The notes: generated by a model not told the origin, from the sequence alone. Shown: positions 41,000-53,310, numbered from the stretch's first letter. The stretch: DNA of 64,000 bases from Gymnothorax reevesii (GCA_029721435.1 CM056576.1:70697876-70761875); one strand, 5' to 3'. Made by a program: numbers and translations.

Positions 41000-42800
41000 G
41001 ACTCACCTCACATGACGTTTGCGGTCATTGGTACCCTCGCGCGTAACTAAAAAATTATTACTGTACTCAGCGCATCGAGCATGTATTTCACTGCCCCTCA
41101 CGGATATTAAACATGGGTCTGCCTTAGTATGGTCCGTAGACAAATACGTCTCACTATATTTTTTGGCTCTCGCCGCGGAAATCACATGTGTTGTCACAGG
41201 GTTCTGCGTTGTCAGGGAAATGCAAATGTACAGAGCCCGCCCATAAAGACATATGGTAGCTCGGGTCAGAGTACTGACGAAGAGAACACCAATCAAGAGG
41301 AAACTCAGAAACACACCGACACTCACTCGCTCGAACTAACCGACTGGCAACTGTGTACAAGTTTGAACACTAGTTAATTATCGTCATATTTTGGATCAGG
41401 GTTCCCCTGCACCGTTCCTGGATAGCCACCATCCGACAGAGTCTTGCTCTACACCCAATCCAGCCGATTACCAACTCATCAATATTTCTAACTAGGAAAT
41501 GAGATGTGCTCTGCTGCGGCGTTGTAACCGGATGGTAGCTGTCGAGAAACGGGGTGAAGGATCTTCGATTTGCACTAGTGGGAGCCTTCGGGACACTGCC
41601 GGAGAGGCGGGATGTCCTTACTCTCGGGGTTGAAAACTAAAGCAGTTAAATAACGTCAACATTTGGATCAGAAATTTAAGTAAAATCGGGCAGCTATATT
41701 TCCGAGGTAGAGATCAGCATAATATTTACGTCAGTCGTCATCGCTAACGTTAAAACCATCTCCACAGAGCAACGCTACATTAATGGAAAGCGAAAGGTGG
41801 TCTAACAAGCTCACTTGATGAACCTTTCTCTGCGCTTGCAAGCGCGGTACGTTAAAAAAAGCAGACGACCGCCAAATTTGGAACCGAGAATATCGGCCAG
41901 ATAACGGTAGTCTTGCTACATTCTCTTTTCATCAGAAACAATGATGTTTAACTAACGGTAACTGGTCAACCCAACAATCACAGGTTGTGATCATCAGGCA
42001 GATTTCGAGATTCTGACCATCTGCAATGCAGCAATATAACATCGACTCACTCAGCGAGTTGACCCCATCCGCTTTCATCGTTCACAATAACGTTACTACT
42101 TCACAGTTAAACGGTTCCTCGGCATTTATAATTCACATCTCTCAGGGGGCATATGCGCTTCCTATAGCACCAGTAATGTTAACAGAATAAACGACTAACG
42201 ACCTCTTTTAAACCAACGTTTCACACTATCCTCAGCAAACGAATAAGCTGCAACCCATCTTTTGCGACTGCTTTTCCTCCAGCAAACGAAACTCTGGTTC
42301 AAACCGCCCAGGGCCAGATCCAACAATAGCCGGAAAACGACAGCTTTTAGAATAAAACAGTGCCGCCGAATGGGTGCATAGCGTAGTTTGCGGCTCACGA
42401 GCAAAGGCTTTCCGTCAATAATGGGAACTGGCGACAGAGAATATGCATTTAAGTATCTCACCTGCTCTTCGAATGGTAGATCCGTCTATCGCCGACCAGG
42501 GCATTTGTTGTTAATAAGCGTCATCGCGGCTTCGGCGAGTACATGCCTCCACCCAACGTCGCAGCAGATGAATTCGCGGTTGGCACAACAGATCCTAAAC
42601 TCCTTCGAGTTATGGTTCTCGCCTCATCCAGTCTTCAGCTTCGGACACTAAGAACGTCGAGAACAACAAAGTGATCTGCGGCATATCGGCCATCATCAAT
42701 TTCTGTTGAAGCTCGGTTTGAAGAGGAAATGATTCTCTGCGATATTAGACACAAATATTTAAGATGTATTCTGACAGTGTACTATCATCATGCGTGTCGT
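41000..42800 (-). promoter_or_regulatory. gpcpd1: Probable gpcpd1 promoter / first-exon region
   Basis: CpG is denser here than in neighbouring sequence. Two good minus-strand donors could end a non-coding first exon: GAG|GTGAGT with the last exon base at 41007, and GAGCAG|GTGAGA with the last base at 42462. Either could splice to the acceptor at 40539. No TATA box is convincing. The choice between them cannot be made from sequence alone. Confidence 0.45.
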
Positions 42801-44250
42801 GCTATGCCAAATGCAGATTTGGATAGCGACAGATGACGTTGTAGATGCTCACCCAACCGTCAGATTGTTTGGCGATTAGTTGACAGACTCATATCCTAGC
42901 CCTAGCATATGCCAACTGCTCGAATGGCCCATTTATTTCAACCAATCTCAATCAAAATAATCTGCAAAATGTCACTCGCTGGTCGTCAGCTGTGCGGGCA
43001 TATATGATTCGATGTAGCAGGCATATACGCAATTAATGTATTCGGGACTCCGAGTGTAAATAATATAGTGCTATGCTTTACCATATGCCATACGGTATAG
43101 CACTCTAGCTCTAAATTAACCGACGTGTTTGAGTATGCACAAATACACACGTTAATTTCGGGCTAAAACATGTTTTTATTATCTCACTTGTGTTGCTCCG
43201 CATTTCTGTTTTTTTTTTAAAGACGGAGCACGCAAACAAATACAATACTACACATTCTGGATCCTAGTGAAGATCTATTTTCTGATAAAAACGCTGAAAC
43301 CTTTGGAAAAAAATGAATAGTAAGCTACTCGTATTTATCACAGACTCTTTGGTCCGTATGCATGAACGAGGTCTGACTTGTGCTGGGTGTGAGCTTATAC
43401 CGAATAGTAATTGCAGCCCCCGTGGTGTAAGAAAATTGGCATGCACGAAACGTAGTTTAACTATTCGTGGAATAATATTGTACGAGTAAGCTATTCCGTA
43501 GTCGTAGGGTTATTCACTGATTTATTGCTGTAATTTACAATAAATCTATTTATAGGCCTGCCCTCACGCTTCATTACTCAGTTTTTGCGAGCTAGACCGC
43601 GAACTCCAATGTATTGTTCGACCGCTATTTTGTGGTCAACGCACATAAGATGGACGTTCGCGTTCACGTTTCAGGGGAATTTTCGGAAAGTCCCTAATGA
43701 CAATCGGGTGACGTGACGCTGAGGACGATGAGGTGGAGCCAAATGAACATGTGAGGACAATAGTTCGAGTCTAGGCCAGGCTGATTGCCGATCATTTCGC
43801 CTGTTAAATGAATATGCACCGCAACCTTGAATGTTTGTCCAAGTATTCAGTTATACTTTTTTTTTTTTGGTAAATATAGTATAAATTGAGTTGAAAATGT
43901 ACATCTCCAGATGAGTGTCAATCTCAACGGTAATTTGAACATCACTTCTCGCCAGTATCCTAAAAACAGAAGGCACAGTTTTGAGACATCCACTGAAAGT
44001 GGACTGCTAATTTTCTTATTCCACTCCTTAAACCTACCCCTTGGTTGGTAGAAGTTACACCAGGAAATCTGTGGTATTTACACCACAGTTTAAGCTATTC
44101 CATATTTGAGCATACGGCTCCCTATTCAGGGTTTAAAATTATGCAGCAGTTTAACTTAACCATGTTCATGCATAGCAAAAGTGGTAAAACCATTGATTTA
44201 TACTTAGTATAGGCCAGAGCCGATGAAAAACAGTTACGACACTTCCGTAG
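42801..44250. other. Presumed intergenic DNA upstream of gpcpd1
   Basis: No coding feature is recognised. T-rich runs lie at 43210-43218 and 43857-43868. A GCATATGCGC-like phrase near 43018 is isolated. Confidence 0.4.
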
Positions 44251-44254
44251 ACTC

Positions 44255-44460
44255 CAATACCCAGCAAACAAAATAAAGTCCCCAGGTCGTCCTCTAAAGG
44301 TCCCCTTCTAACATCCTATGAACGGAATTTAGTGGGGTTCCCTTAACGTCCTGGGGAGGTTATTAGGGGACGTTAGGAGGATGTCCTCAGGGCGTCTAGA
44401 AGACCTTACAGGGAGGTTTATATAAAGTCCTCTGAACATCCTAATACTAGACTTCCAGAT
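44255..44460. repeat. MITE-like repeat with GTCCTC / AGGACGT phrases
   Basis: ACCCAGCAAACAAAATAAAG, then CCTCTAAAGGTCCCC, CTTAACGTCCTGGGGAGG, GGGGACGTTAGGAGGATGTCC and AGTCCTCTGAACATCCTAA recur in both orientations. This composition is typical of a small fish MITE whose name I do not recall. Non-coding. Confidence 0.5.
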
Positions 44461-44469
44461 ACTACAACT

Positions 44470-44560
44470 GCTACTATTATTATTATTATTATTAATAATA
44501 ATAATTATGACTAAATTATTACTACTATTATTATTGCTGGTACTAATAGTAATTATAATG
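44470..44560. repeat. (ATT)n/(AAT)n microsatellite
   Basis: Runs of TATTATTATT and AATAATAATAATT with a short inversion between them. The open minus-strand frame rich in Asn and Ile across it is an artefact. Confidence 0.85.
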
Positions 44561-46555
44561 TTATTTTTTCCCCCTAAAGCTAAACGAAATAGGCTCCAGA
44601 TAGTGTTTCTTGTCACTTTTTATTTTATGTTACACAGGTTATATTGAACATTAGGCACACAGGTTAATGAAACACTTGAATGCAGTAACCAATTTCTACA
44701 CACACACAGGTAAAGGTCCTCTTCCTCCTCTCTTTGTTCTTCTTCCTCTTCGTCACCCTCACCGTGCTGCACATGACCTGCTCACCGGCGGACGCACTTG
44801 TTGGCATCTACACCGATGGAAAAAGAGCATCTTTGAATCAGAATACATCTAAATGGTATGAAATACAGATCTATGAAAAGAAGTAAGGTTAACACATTTT
44901 TTTTACTAGGGTACACCTTTTTATGGTACATGCGCAATAGGTGATTTGTTTATTTTTAACAGGGGGAATGTGATTCAGTTCTTTCACTCGCAACTAATGA
45001 ACTTACTCATGAATGACTCATGCCTATAGTTTAGAGAACATAGATCCCAGACGACAGAAGGACGGGACTGAGAGAAAAGAGTGATAATTACAAATTTGTT
45101 GCTACTTCACCACAGACAGCACCATGGATACACAAAACGATTCAGCTACAGACATTTTGGAGCCATGATAGATTCTGAACCGCAAAACAGTCACGTAAAG
45201 GATCAATAAGTCAAGCAGACCTAGTATTTCTGCTTAAACCTGCTATTTCTGCTCAGCATCTGACAAAATTTGGGTTATGCTTACATGATTGGTATTATAC
45301 TTTTCAGAATTAGATGTCAGTGGTGGCTGTGGAGGATTCTTTGAGGCTCTTGTGATACAAACATTTTCCTTGGTCAAAAGCTGGTCACCCACTTGCCTCA
45401 CGGACGCAGATTGACTGTAGTGGTCAAGCTGCTATCTGTAGCACCATAAATTAAATTTATAAAATCTTTGCTATATCACCTTTTTGGCTCCAGATTATTA
45501 TAACTTAAATCCATACAAAAAAAATCAAAAAGATGATATACTGACCTGCATTGAAAACAGACTACCTTAATTTCACGGCCAAGATACTAATTACGTATGT
45601 TTATGAGGTGTAAGTGTTATAGAAGTGCCTGATGCCTCTTGACAGGAGACCCTAATGCAAAATTAGGTCTTTGACAGGTGTTTATCCCATTGCAGGCCAA
45701 AAAATCTAAAATCAAGATTTTTTGTCACCAGGGTAAAATCAAATGACAGCATTTTGGTTCTTTTCACACAATCTGGTCTTTCAAGTGGCAAGTGAAAAAC
45801 CACTCTAGGTCAGTCATTAAACGTTATCAACGGGTGGCTGACAAGGTGAGAATTTGATGAGGAGGAGTGGGAACACACCCTCAGAAAGTTGTGATTGTGC
45901 TGCACGTCCCTGCTGTCACTAGGTGGCAGCATTGTCATTATTCCATCACTAGGCAGATCATTACAAAAGTTTTGGGGGTATCTGTGCCAAGTCTGATTGT
46001 CCAGTTTATAAGCTATGAGGTAAATCCAATAATCAAGGTCAGTCCAAATGAGTCCATCTGGGTAGCACAAGTATATGATCACAAGAGACCAACGACTCAA
46101 ACAGCTCGCCAAGACAATATTAAAGAGAACCAAGAGTCCAAATCCACAATCAGAAGTCACCTGAAAGCAGCAGAAGTTGGATGGAACAACTCCATTTCAG
46201 CCCAATTTCACTCAACATCACTGTCAGCGTCCTCAGCAGCGAGGACAAAAAAATTCAGATTGATGTTTCCAATGATCAAATTGCACACAGACCACATGAT
46301 TCAGGGTGAGATCTATTGCCTCCAGTTTGGAAAAACCCTTGCTTTTAAACAGTGCAACATTGGAGTCTTAGGTGAAAATAGGCTCAAGTGGGGGTTTAAC
46401 AACCCTATTTTGTATGGCGCTATTACTGTAGCAAAAATATTTGTAAATGTGTACAAAGAGTTGTTACTGTACCTCAATCTGTGTGTGCATAATCGGTTGA
46501 GTTACACATTTACAAATACTTCTGTTACAATAATGGCCCCATACTTTTGCAGTTG
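44561..46555. other. No gene recognised
   Basis: A plus-strand frame of 248 codons (45867-46613) is open but has no known motif and runs into a tRNA-like repeat. Its composition is not convincingly protein-like. The rest is AT-rich. Confidence 0.4.
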
Positions 46556-46561
46556 TTGGGC

Positions 46562-46680
46562 TACTTGTGACTGTGGATTCGAACACGCGACCCCCTTGAC
46601 ATCACCTTGGTGAGCAGTCCAAGTCACTTATCGACTGTGGCCATGCACGTTACCCAGCTAGACAACTTGAATGATCTTGA
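46562..46680 (-). repeat. tRNA-like SINE head (possible)
   Basis: On the minus strand, GTGTTCGAATCC (complement of 46575-46586) matches a Pol III B box. It is preceded by GATAAGTGACTTGGACTGCT and ACCAAGGTGATGTCAAGGGG, which resemble a tRNA anticodon arm region. The A box is weak. It may be a SINE or tRNA pseudogene. Confidence 0.4.
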
Positions 46681-47070
46681 TTCCTTACTTTATACCTTGG
46701 TTGGCAAACAGTGGACAGTCAGGCACTAGACAGATACCCCCAAAGTTCTAGTCAGCCTTCCATGTAATAGAATGACAACAATGCTGCCATGTAGCAAAAG
46801 ATGCGTATGCATGCTCACAACATTCTAAGGGTGTGTACCTACTGTTTTTCATCAAGTTCTCACCTCATTTGCCATCGAATGGTGATGCTTATCAACTGAC
46901 TTAGGGTGGCTTTTTTCTTGCCACCTTTTGAAAGACCAGATTTTGTGAAAAGAAAGACCATATTGCATTTTGCCCCGGTGACAAAAATCTTGATTTTTCC
47001 ATCTGAAATGGCATTAAAACACACCAAAGGCCTAATTTTGCATTTTGTAATCTTGTCAGGAGGCATAATA

Positions 47071-47932
47071 CACTACTGGTCAAAAGTTTTAGGACACCAA
47101 CATTTTTCCAGTTTTTTTTATAGAAAATTATGCAGTATAATGTCTCATTGTACTCTGGAATGAAAGCATAGACACAATAGAACAAATTAACAATCGAAGT
47201 TAAAAAAGAAATCATGGAATAAATTGATGAACTAAAATGTATTTTAAACTTTTGACTCAAAGTAGCCACCTTGGCAGATATAACGGCTGAACGCACTCGT
47301 GGCATTCTTTCTGCAATGGAAATCAAATATTCTCCAGAAAGTTATTCCTAACTCTGTTGCAGAAGTTCCTATAAATGTGTGGCTCTTGTAGGTTGCTTTG
47401 CTTTCACTCTTCTGTCCAGTTCAACCCAAACCATCTTGATGGGGTTTAAGTCTGGAGACTGTGCTGGTCACTCCATGTTTTCAAGCTTAACATCTTGTTC
47501 TTTTTTCCTAAGGTAGTTCTGGCAGAGCTTGGGACTTATGTTTTGGGTCATTATCTTGCTGTAGGATGAACCCCTCACCAACTCAGCGCATACCAGAGGG
47601 TACTGCATGGCGCTGCAGAATGCTGTGGTGGCCGTTTTGGTACAGAGTGCCTTTCACTCAGTAATTCACTGACCCTGGATCCAGCAAAACAGCCCCAGAC
47701 CATCATGCTTCCTCCTACGTGTTTGACAGTTGATGTCACACTCTGAGGAACCGTCCTTTCAGTTACTTGACGGCGTACAAAAAACATGGGTAACCTTACC
47801 TTTTGTTTAAAACTTCTGACAGTTCACCACTTACCTTTGAACTATTTCAAGCTATTCGTTGGACTGGAACTGCATAATTTTCAATAAAAAACTGGAAAAA
47901 CTGAAGTGTCCTAAAACTTTTGACCAGTAGAG
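47071..47932 (-). mobile_element. Tc1-like element, decayed, both ends present
   Basis: The inverted ends CACTACTGGTCAAAAGTTTT and its mirror at 47913-47932 match except one base and extend on to about 45 bp (TTAGGACAC, TTTTTCCAGT). TA flanks both sides (47069-47070 and 47933-47934). The interior reads on the minus strand as broken Tc1 transposase, including KHVGGSMMVWGCFAG near 47700, the conserved block around the second catalytic Asp region. It is 862 bp, shorter than a full Tc1, so it is internally deleted and inactive. Confidence 0.9.
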
Positions 47933-47934
47933 TA

Positions 47935-48780
47935 TATATTTTTGATGTTCCCTAGCGGTGGTCTCTTGGTTATTTCCCCAATTAATTATTTCTTATTCAT
48001 TACATGGTTATTTATTAGTCATGGTAATTAATTAAATTGTTTGATTGTTAATCAGGTGGTCTAAAACTGGGTTGAGTTGTGATTAATCACACATAAGAGT
48101 TAGAGGCATTCAGCTGTAAATCCCATGCAGTACACCAGCATTACCTCGAATCAGGGTTGAAGAGGTTAAAACAAATAAAGCAACAAGCATGATAGCTTTT
48201 AAAATTACACATATAGTTTTCTGTACATTGAAAAAAAAGAAAAATCGGACACAGAAACCAATTTAACACCATTATAGTGCATAATTATACTACATTCGGA
48301 CAAAAAGGGAGTAAGAAAGTAACGGTAACTCATATATAGAAGATTGGATATCACTAGAATCATTGACCTGTGTCATAAAATGTCCTCTGGGGATATTGTA
48401 TCCAGAGGTCCTTGTCTGGTAATGCACACTTCTTGGCCACGGTGCCTGCATTACTTTGTGACCAGTGGCAATGCAGAGTCTGAAACAAACAGTGAGATAA
48501 CTTGTTTGTAGTTGATATCACAAAAAATTTAAATTACTCAATGTTTTAAAACATGTTACCCCATCACCCCACTCCAGCCATTTTATTGGTGCTGCCTTTA
48601 CGTCATTTTCGGTAATACAGAGCAGTTCCATGCATTGCTTTGTTGCCTGAATAAAAAAATAATTTGAACCATGAGTCACATTTTGAACACTCACATTTGT
48701 TCACGGCCCGGTTAGAAGAAAAAGTAAAGGAAATATATTGAACATTGAGAACAAAACCGACCATGTGGATTTCAAGTTGG
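47935..48780. other. AT-rich DNA, no gene recognised
   Basis: Only short frames; an A-rich tract at 48230-48242. No repeat boundaries were identified. Confidence 0.4.
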
Positions 48781-49480
48781 GTAGAATTTATAATGAATTG
48801 TTATGATTCTGCCTGTTTGCCATGTTTATTTTTGATTCTGCCACATTTTATTATGAATTCAGCCTTGTCTGACCATGCACTGTATTTGTGATTAGGATTC
48901 CAGGCCATGTTTTGTTTAACTTTGTTTCTGAATATTCTACTCCTGCAGTTATATTCCGGTCAATGTTTTGTGTCATACCATGCATTGCACTTTGTCTCCC
49001 CCTGTCTGGTCTTTTGTCATGTGATCGCTCACTGCCCCAGTATTGTGCGCCACACTTTCAGGTGATTTCATGGTTTCTGGTATTTCAATCATTCCTTCCA
49101 ATTTCATTTACTTCCTTCAACTTGCATTTCTATGTTACTAACCAAACTAACAGTTTATTATTTTAATAAACATACTAACCCAAACTAACACTGTTTATAG
49201 TACTAACTTACTAACGAGCACTAAGGGGTTATATAGCTGCACTTACTAATTGACTAACAAGCTCTCAGCAGTCGCCCTATTCCAGTCTTTGGCTTTACTC
49301 AATCTACTGTGCTGCATTTTCAGCGGAACCTCCGCATTCTCCCTACTTATCAGTGCACGTTAGAACTCCCTAACCAGAGCCGTCTGTCTGTCTATAGGCG
49401 CTCTTGTGATCCCTGTCTGCGTTTTGGCTTTTGCCAAGTTCATGTAGTAAGGAATGTCCTCATGTTCATTCCTTTGGTAA
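48781..49480 (+). repeat. Dispersed repeat, left part (copy of the 15.6-kb unit)
   Basis: 49,130-49,320 closely repeats 15,640-15,830: the CTAACCAAACTAACA phrase, ACTAACGAGCAC, TATAGCTGCACTTACTAATT, CTCTCAGCAGTCGCCCT. Upstream, GATTCTGCC phrases recur at about 48,807 and 48,833. It is interrupted at 49,481 by the SINE-like triplet and probably resumes at 50,460. Confidence 0.55.
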
Positions 49481-50345
49481 CTAGAACGGGCACTCGGTAG
49501 AGCGCATACCTTCGCCGACGCCACTGAATCCCTCGCCACTGGCGTTGGTTTCATGCCGATCGGATAAAAATTGACCGAGATATGGCCGAAAGTCGGTTTT
49601 GACCTTTTCGTGGCCTTGACCTTGACCTTTGACCCGATCACTCCCAAAATCTAATCGATTGATCCTCAGGTCATGCCAAATCAACCCACCAAATTTTATG
49701 AAATTCCGTGTGGTACTTTTTGAGTTATTCGATACACATACATACACACAGACAGACACACAAACAAACTAGAACGGGCACTCGGTAGAGCGCATACCTT
49801 CGCCGACGCCACTGAATCCCTCGCCACTGGCGTTGGTTTCATGCCGATCGGATAAAAATTGACCGAGATATGGCCGAAAGTCGGTTTTGACCTTTTCGTG
49901 GCCTTGACCTTCACCTTTGACCCGATCACTCCCAAAATCTAATCGATTGATCCTCAGGTCATGCCAAATCAACCCACCAAATTTTATGAAATTCCGTTTG
50001 GTACTTTTTGAGTTATTCGATACACATACATACACACAGACAGACAGACACACAAACAAACTAGAACGGGCACTCGGTAGAGCGCATACCTTCGCCGACG
50101 CCACTGAATCCCTCGCCACTGGCGTTGGTTTCATGCCGATCGGATAAAAATTGACCGAGATATGGCCGAAAGTCGGTTTTGACCTTTTCGTGGCCTTGAC
50201 CTTGACCTTTGACCCGATCACTCCCAAAATCTAATCGATTGATCCTCAGGTCATGCCAAATCAACCCACTAAATTTTATGAAATTCCGTTATGGTACTTT
50301 TTGAGTTATTCGATACACATACAGACAGACACACAAACAAATAAA
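49481..50345 (+). repeat. Three tandem copies of a ~290-bp SINE-like unit
   Basis: Each unit starts CTAGAACGGGCACTCGGTAG (49481, 49769, 50061) and runs through CCTTCGCCGACGCCACTGAA, GGCCGAAAGTCGGTTTTGAC, CCTCAGGTCATGCCAAATCA to ACACACAGACAGACACACAA. The copies differ by only a few bases and small indels in the ACAC/GACA tail. The repeated minus-strand frames (MGVIGSKVKVKATKRS) are by-products. The head has no clear tRNA boxes; the family is common in fish genomes. Confidence 0.85.
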
Positions 50346-50460
50346 TACACGGGGATCAAAACATTACCTTCGTCAGCGAAGTCGCTGGCGAAGGTAATAA
50401 ATACACGGGGATCAAAACATTACCTTCGTCAGCGAAGTCGCTGGCGAAGGTAATTAGTCT
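50346..50460 (+). repeat. Direct duplication of a hairpin tail (~59 bp x2)
   Basis: AATACACGGGGATCAAAACA followed by TTACCTTCGTCAGCGAAGTC and GCTGGCGAAGGTAAT occurs twice in tandem. Each copy contains the inverted pair ATTACCTTCG / CGAAGGTAAT, able to form a hairpin. It closes the SINE-like triplet. Confidence 0.8.
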
Positions 50461-50985
50461 GATCCAACTCACCTGTTCCCTATAATAGCATGTGACTTCC
50501 CCTACGTGTATTTAAGCAGTCATTTCACTCACAGCTCGTCAGAATGTTTTCCCTGTGCTGCAGTTGTTGATGCCTTGTATTCATAGTGCTATACTTCTGA
50601 CTGGAATGTCCCTGATTCTGATTTTGGCATTTTCTTGATACTTCTCTGCCCATGTACCGTACCTGTTTTGCCAGACCCTGAGTTCTCTGCTGCCCTGTTA
50701 ACGGTTCGGATTACGTCTACTGGACTTCGGCTTTGGATTCTCTTACATACGTGTGCTAGTGTACTGAACTTGTTTTGCCGGACTCTGAGTTTTATTTGCT
50801 GCCCTGTGTACAGTTCAGATTACGTCCCTGGGATTCTGATTTTAGATTGTGGACTCTGCACTGTTGCCTTCTGCCCTGTTGGTTAACCCCCAACTTCACT
50901 AAAACTTTTTGCCGAAACTTCCTGGTGTCGCATTTGGTTCCTGAACGATACCTCACGTGAATACTAAATAAAGAGCCAAATATGC
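50461..50985 (+). repeat. Dispersed repeat, right part
   Basis: It includes a GTATTTAAGCAG promoter-like phrase (50510), an internal duplication (TGTTTTGCCRGACYCTGAGTT at about 50666 and 50772, each followed by CTGCTGCCCTGT) and the signal AATAAAGAGCC before a T run (50966-51001). It looks like a transcribed non-coding element. No protein. Confidence 0.45.
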
Positions 50986-51016
50986 TTTTTTTTTTTTTTT
51001 AAATAAAATACAAAGA

Positions 51017-51375
51017 ACGCACAGTGGTTAGCATTGCTGCCTCACAGCAAGAAGGTTGTGGGTTCGAATCCGACTTGGGGCCTTTCTGTGTGGAGTTTGC
51101 ATATTCTCCCCATGTTTGCATGGGTTTTCTCCGGGTACTCCGGTTTCCTCCCACAGTCCAAAGACATGCACATCAGGTTAATTGGAGACTCTAAATTGCC
51201 TATAGGTATGAGTGTGAGAGTGAATGGACTGTGAATGGTGTGTGTGCCCTGCGATGGATTGGCAAGCTGTCCAGGGTGGGTCCCTGCCTCTGCCCGTAGT
51301 CAGCTGGGATAGGCTCCAGCTCGCCCCGCAACCCTAGTGAGGAGTAAGGGTGTATAGAAAATGAATGAATGAATA
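51017..51375 (+). repeat. tRNA-derived SINE (fish type)
   Basis: The head has an A-box-like TGGTTAGCATTG and a B box GGTTCGAATCC. The body carries the well-known phrases TGTGTGGAGTTTGCATATTC, CTCCGGTTTCCTCCCACAGT, CCAAAGACATGC and AGCTGGGATAGGCTCCAGCT. It ends in GAATGAATGAAT repeats. This is a very common teleost SINE whose tail resembles an L2-type LINE 3' end. Full length. Confidence 0.92.
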
Positions 51376-51569
51376 CACAGAACCACAATAGCATGGAATA
51401 AGTCCACAATAAAGCAGTCTCCTCAGGAGTACCAAAGGCTCTCAGCCATTAATCTTCTGGCCCTTCTGCTCCTAGGTCTCTAGTATTATGGACCAATGTT
51501 CTAAATTAAGGCTCCACTTCTGATGCTGTGGCCTGGCTGCTTTTTGCCACAGCATCTTAAAACAACAAT

Positions 51570-51870
51570 ACCAATATACAGTTAGGATCAGAAATACTCG
51601 AACCGAGGCAATTTTCATTGTTCTAGTTTTGAAAGCCGCTTCGAGTGCAGAATTTCACCTTCAATTTAAGAGATTTCTAAAATAACTGCATCATATCTGG
51701 ATCACACATTTTATGCACAGCCCCCACAGTTTTAGAGGCTCAAAAGTAATTGAACAAACTGACAATAAGTAAACTGCCATTTTCGAGACTCAGCAGCAAT
51801 ATAAAGCCTGAAGTCTGGACCTCATAGACATCACCATATACTGGTATTCTCCTTTGATGATGCTCTGCCA
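51570..51870. repeat. Tc1-like fragment (possible)
   Basis: CAGTTAGGATCAGAAATACT, ACCTTCAATTTAAGAG and the TTAGAGGCTCAAAAGTAATTG phrase are of the kind found in decayed Tc1-like elements with interacting ends; only partial. Confidence 0.35.
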
Positions 51871-52559
51871 GGCCTTCGCAACAGCTGTCATCAGTTCCTG
51901 CTTTGTTGCTGGGGAGTTTAACGCTTACACAATGCATCCCGAGGTATGTGCCTCATTTAATAAGATTCAAAATACACACTTTCCACGAAAAAGACCCGTG
52001 GTCACTGGAAGCCCATATAAGTGCCCAAATCTGATGCTGAGTTGATAACTGTCACTGTACCTAAATCCGTAGGGGTGCCTAGCTCAAGAACCTGCAACTC
52101 TCCTGCTTGCAAGTCAAAAGCTAGCGATACTCTTGTTTTTAGATGTTACATTATAACACAAAAAAGTGACAGGAATAATGTATCAAATGCTCACTGCTCG
52201 TGGATATCTCGCATCCCAGAGACCCAGCACTGTCTGCAAAAATGGGCATAAATATACTATATAAATAAAATAAAATCATTGCCATATTCGTGTAAACGTG
52301 ATCAATACTCACAAGCCGTCAACTTCTGCAAGGTCCAGCAGCAACTTCATGAATACATGTCACATAGTTGGCGCAGCAGGAATACGGGCAGCTCGCAATT
52401 CCAGATGATTTCATCATCAAGTTATTACAGTCATTGCCAAGATGTATGGATACAGTCCTCCGAGCTCATTGGAGTCTACTGATAGAATTGAGCTACTGAA
52501 TTATGGTTTTTCTCTCAGCATGCACAGATCCACACTCGTACTCATTCCAAGCCCCCCAC

Positions 52560-52655
52560 CCCACCAGACACACACACACACACACCCATTCCCAGCCAGC
52601 TCCCTTTGCTTACCCCAGCCCCCCCACACACACACACACACACACACACTCACAT
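52560..52655 (+). repeat. Two (CA)n/(AC)n microsatellite blocks
   Basis: (CA)n at 52568-52586 and 52626-52650, separated by a C-rich stretch. Open frames with His-Thr repeats are artefacts. Confidence 0.9.
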
Positions 52656-53089
52656 CAATATCCTATCACAGTGAGGGGCACCGGGTCACACTAATTGCTG
52701 AATTGTGCTCAGAAGGAAGGAACATGATCAGAGGTAATATCAACATCCTGTAAGTTTGGCTGGAAGTCTATGGGAAGTGTTACATCCACCACTTGCTCTG
52801 CCACGGATCTTGTACTTAAACCCCGAGATGTGAACAGTGTGTCAGGATTCTCTGCGAATGCTACGGCGGACGCTAGGATCCTCCCTTGCGCATTGTAATA
52901 AAAGCCTGTTCAATTGGAAAGTGGTCATTGGTGTGTCACTTCATCGGTCCCAACTTGATTCCACGGCAGAAAACAGTTTTAACAATACGCATTATTAATT
53001 CTTTTTTCCAAGGCACCATGAATTAATGTTCCAATATTATGGTGGCATATTTGTGTATTCAAAGTAAAGTGTATGTATAATTTCCACAT

Positions 53090-53310
53090 TTTTTTCAATG
53101 TGACAAGACTTTTGTCCAAGCAAAATCTGACCTAATAAAACTCAATGAATGACACAAAACTCTATTTTGGTATATTTCACATAATCTAGAGGGCTTTGCC
53201 TTTCATATAAGCCATTTTTTGATTCCAATTGATCAACTACAAGTCAGGTTATTATGTGTTGTTCCTGCAACTTGGATAAGTGACAAGACTTTTGTCAGGC
53301 ACTGTATGTC
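53090..53310. repeat. Mariner/Tc1-like terminal fragment
   Basis: GTGACAAGACTTTTGTC occurs at about 53100 and again at 53281, where it continues CAGGCACTGTA. This is a typical terminal sequence of a Tc1-like element. The second terminus is missing. Confidence 0.5.

Larger units (their letters stand above)
1..42500 (-). other. gpcpd1: gpcpd1 gene region, 5' half (gene runs right to left)
   Basis: Nine minus-strand exons were joined by eye. Every junction has GT-AG ends and the phases agree (coding lengths 49, 91, 85, 73, 42, 124, 235, 163 and 133 nt). The product matches vertebrate GPCPD1 (GDE5): CBM20 domain, then the DSGWLTCQTEIRLRLH block, then the WTEYSIQT and PDNLEL block, then the GHRGAG start of the GDPD domain. 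The known enzyme is cytosolic and hydrolyses glycerophosphocholine to choline and glycerol-3-phosphate. About 331 residues are present; the human protein is roughly twice that, so the catalytic C-terminal half lies off the left edge. The introns are large and full of transposons. The right boundary is approximate because the non-coding first exon is not proven. Confidence 0.95.

Noticed and set aside
44329..44616. Asn/Ser/Ile-rich minus-strand frame
   Set aside because: Translation of an (ATT)n microsatellite.
45867..46613. 248-codon plus-strand open frame
   Set aside because: No recognisable motif, odd composition, no splice or promoter support, and it runs into a tRNA-like repeat at its end.
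49360..50264. Repeated minus-strand frames beginning MGVIGSKVKVKATKRS
   Set aside because: They arise three times only because the underlying SINE-like unit is triplicated; not a gene family.
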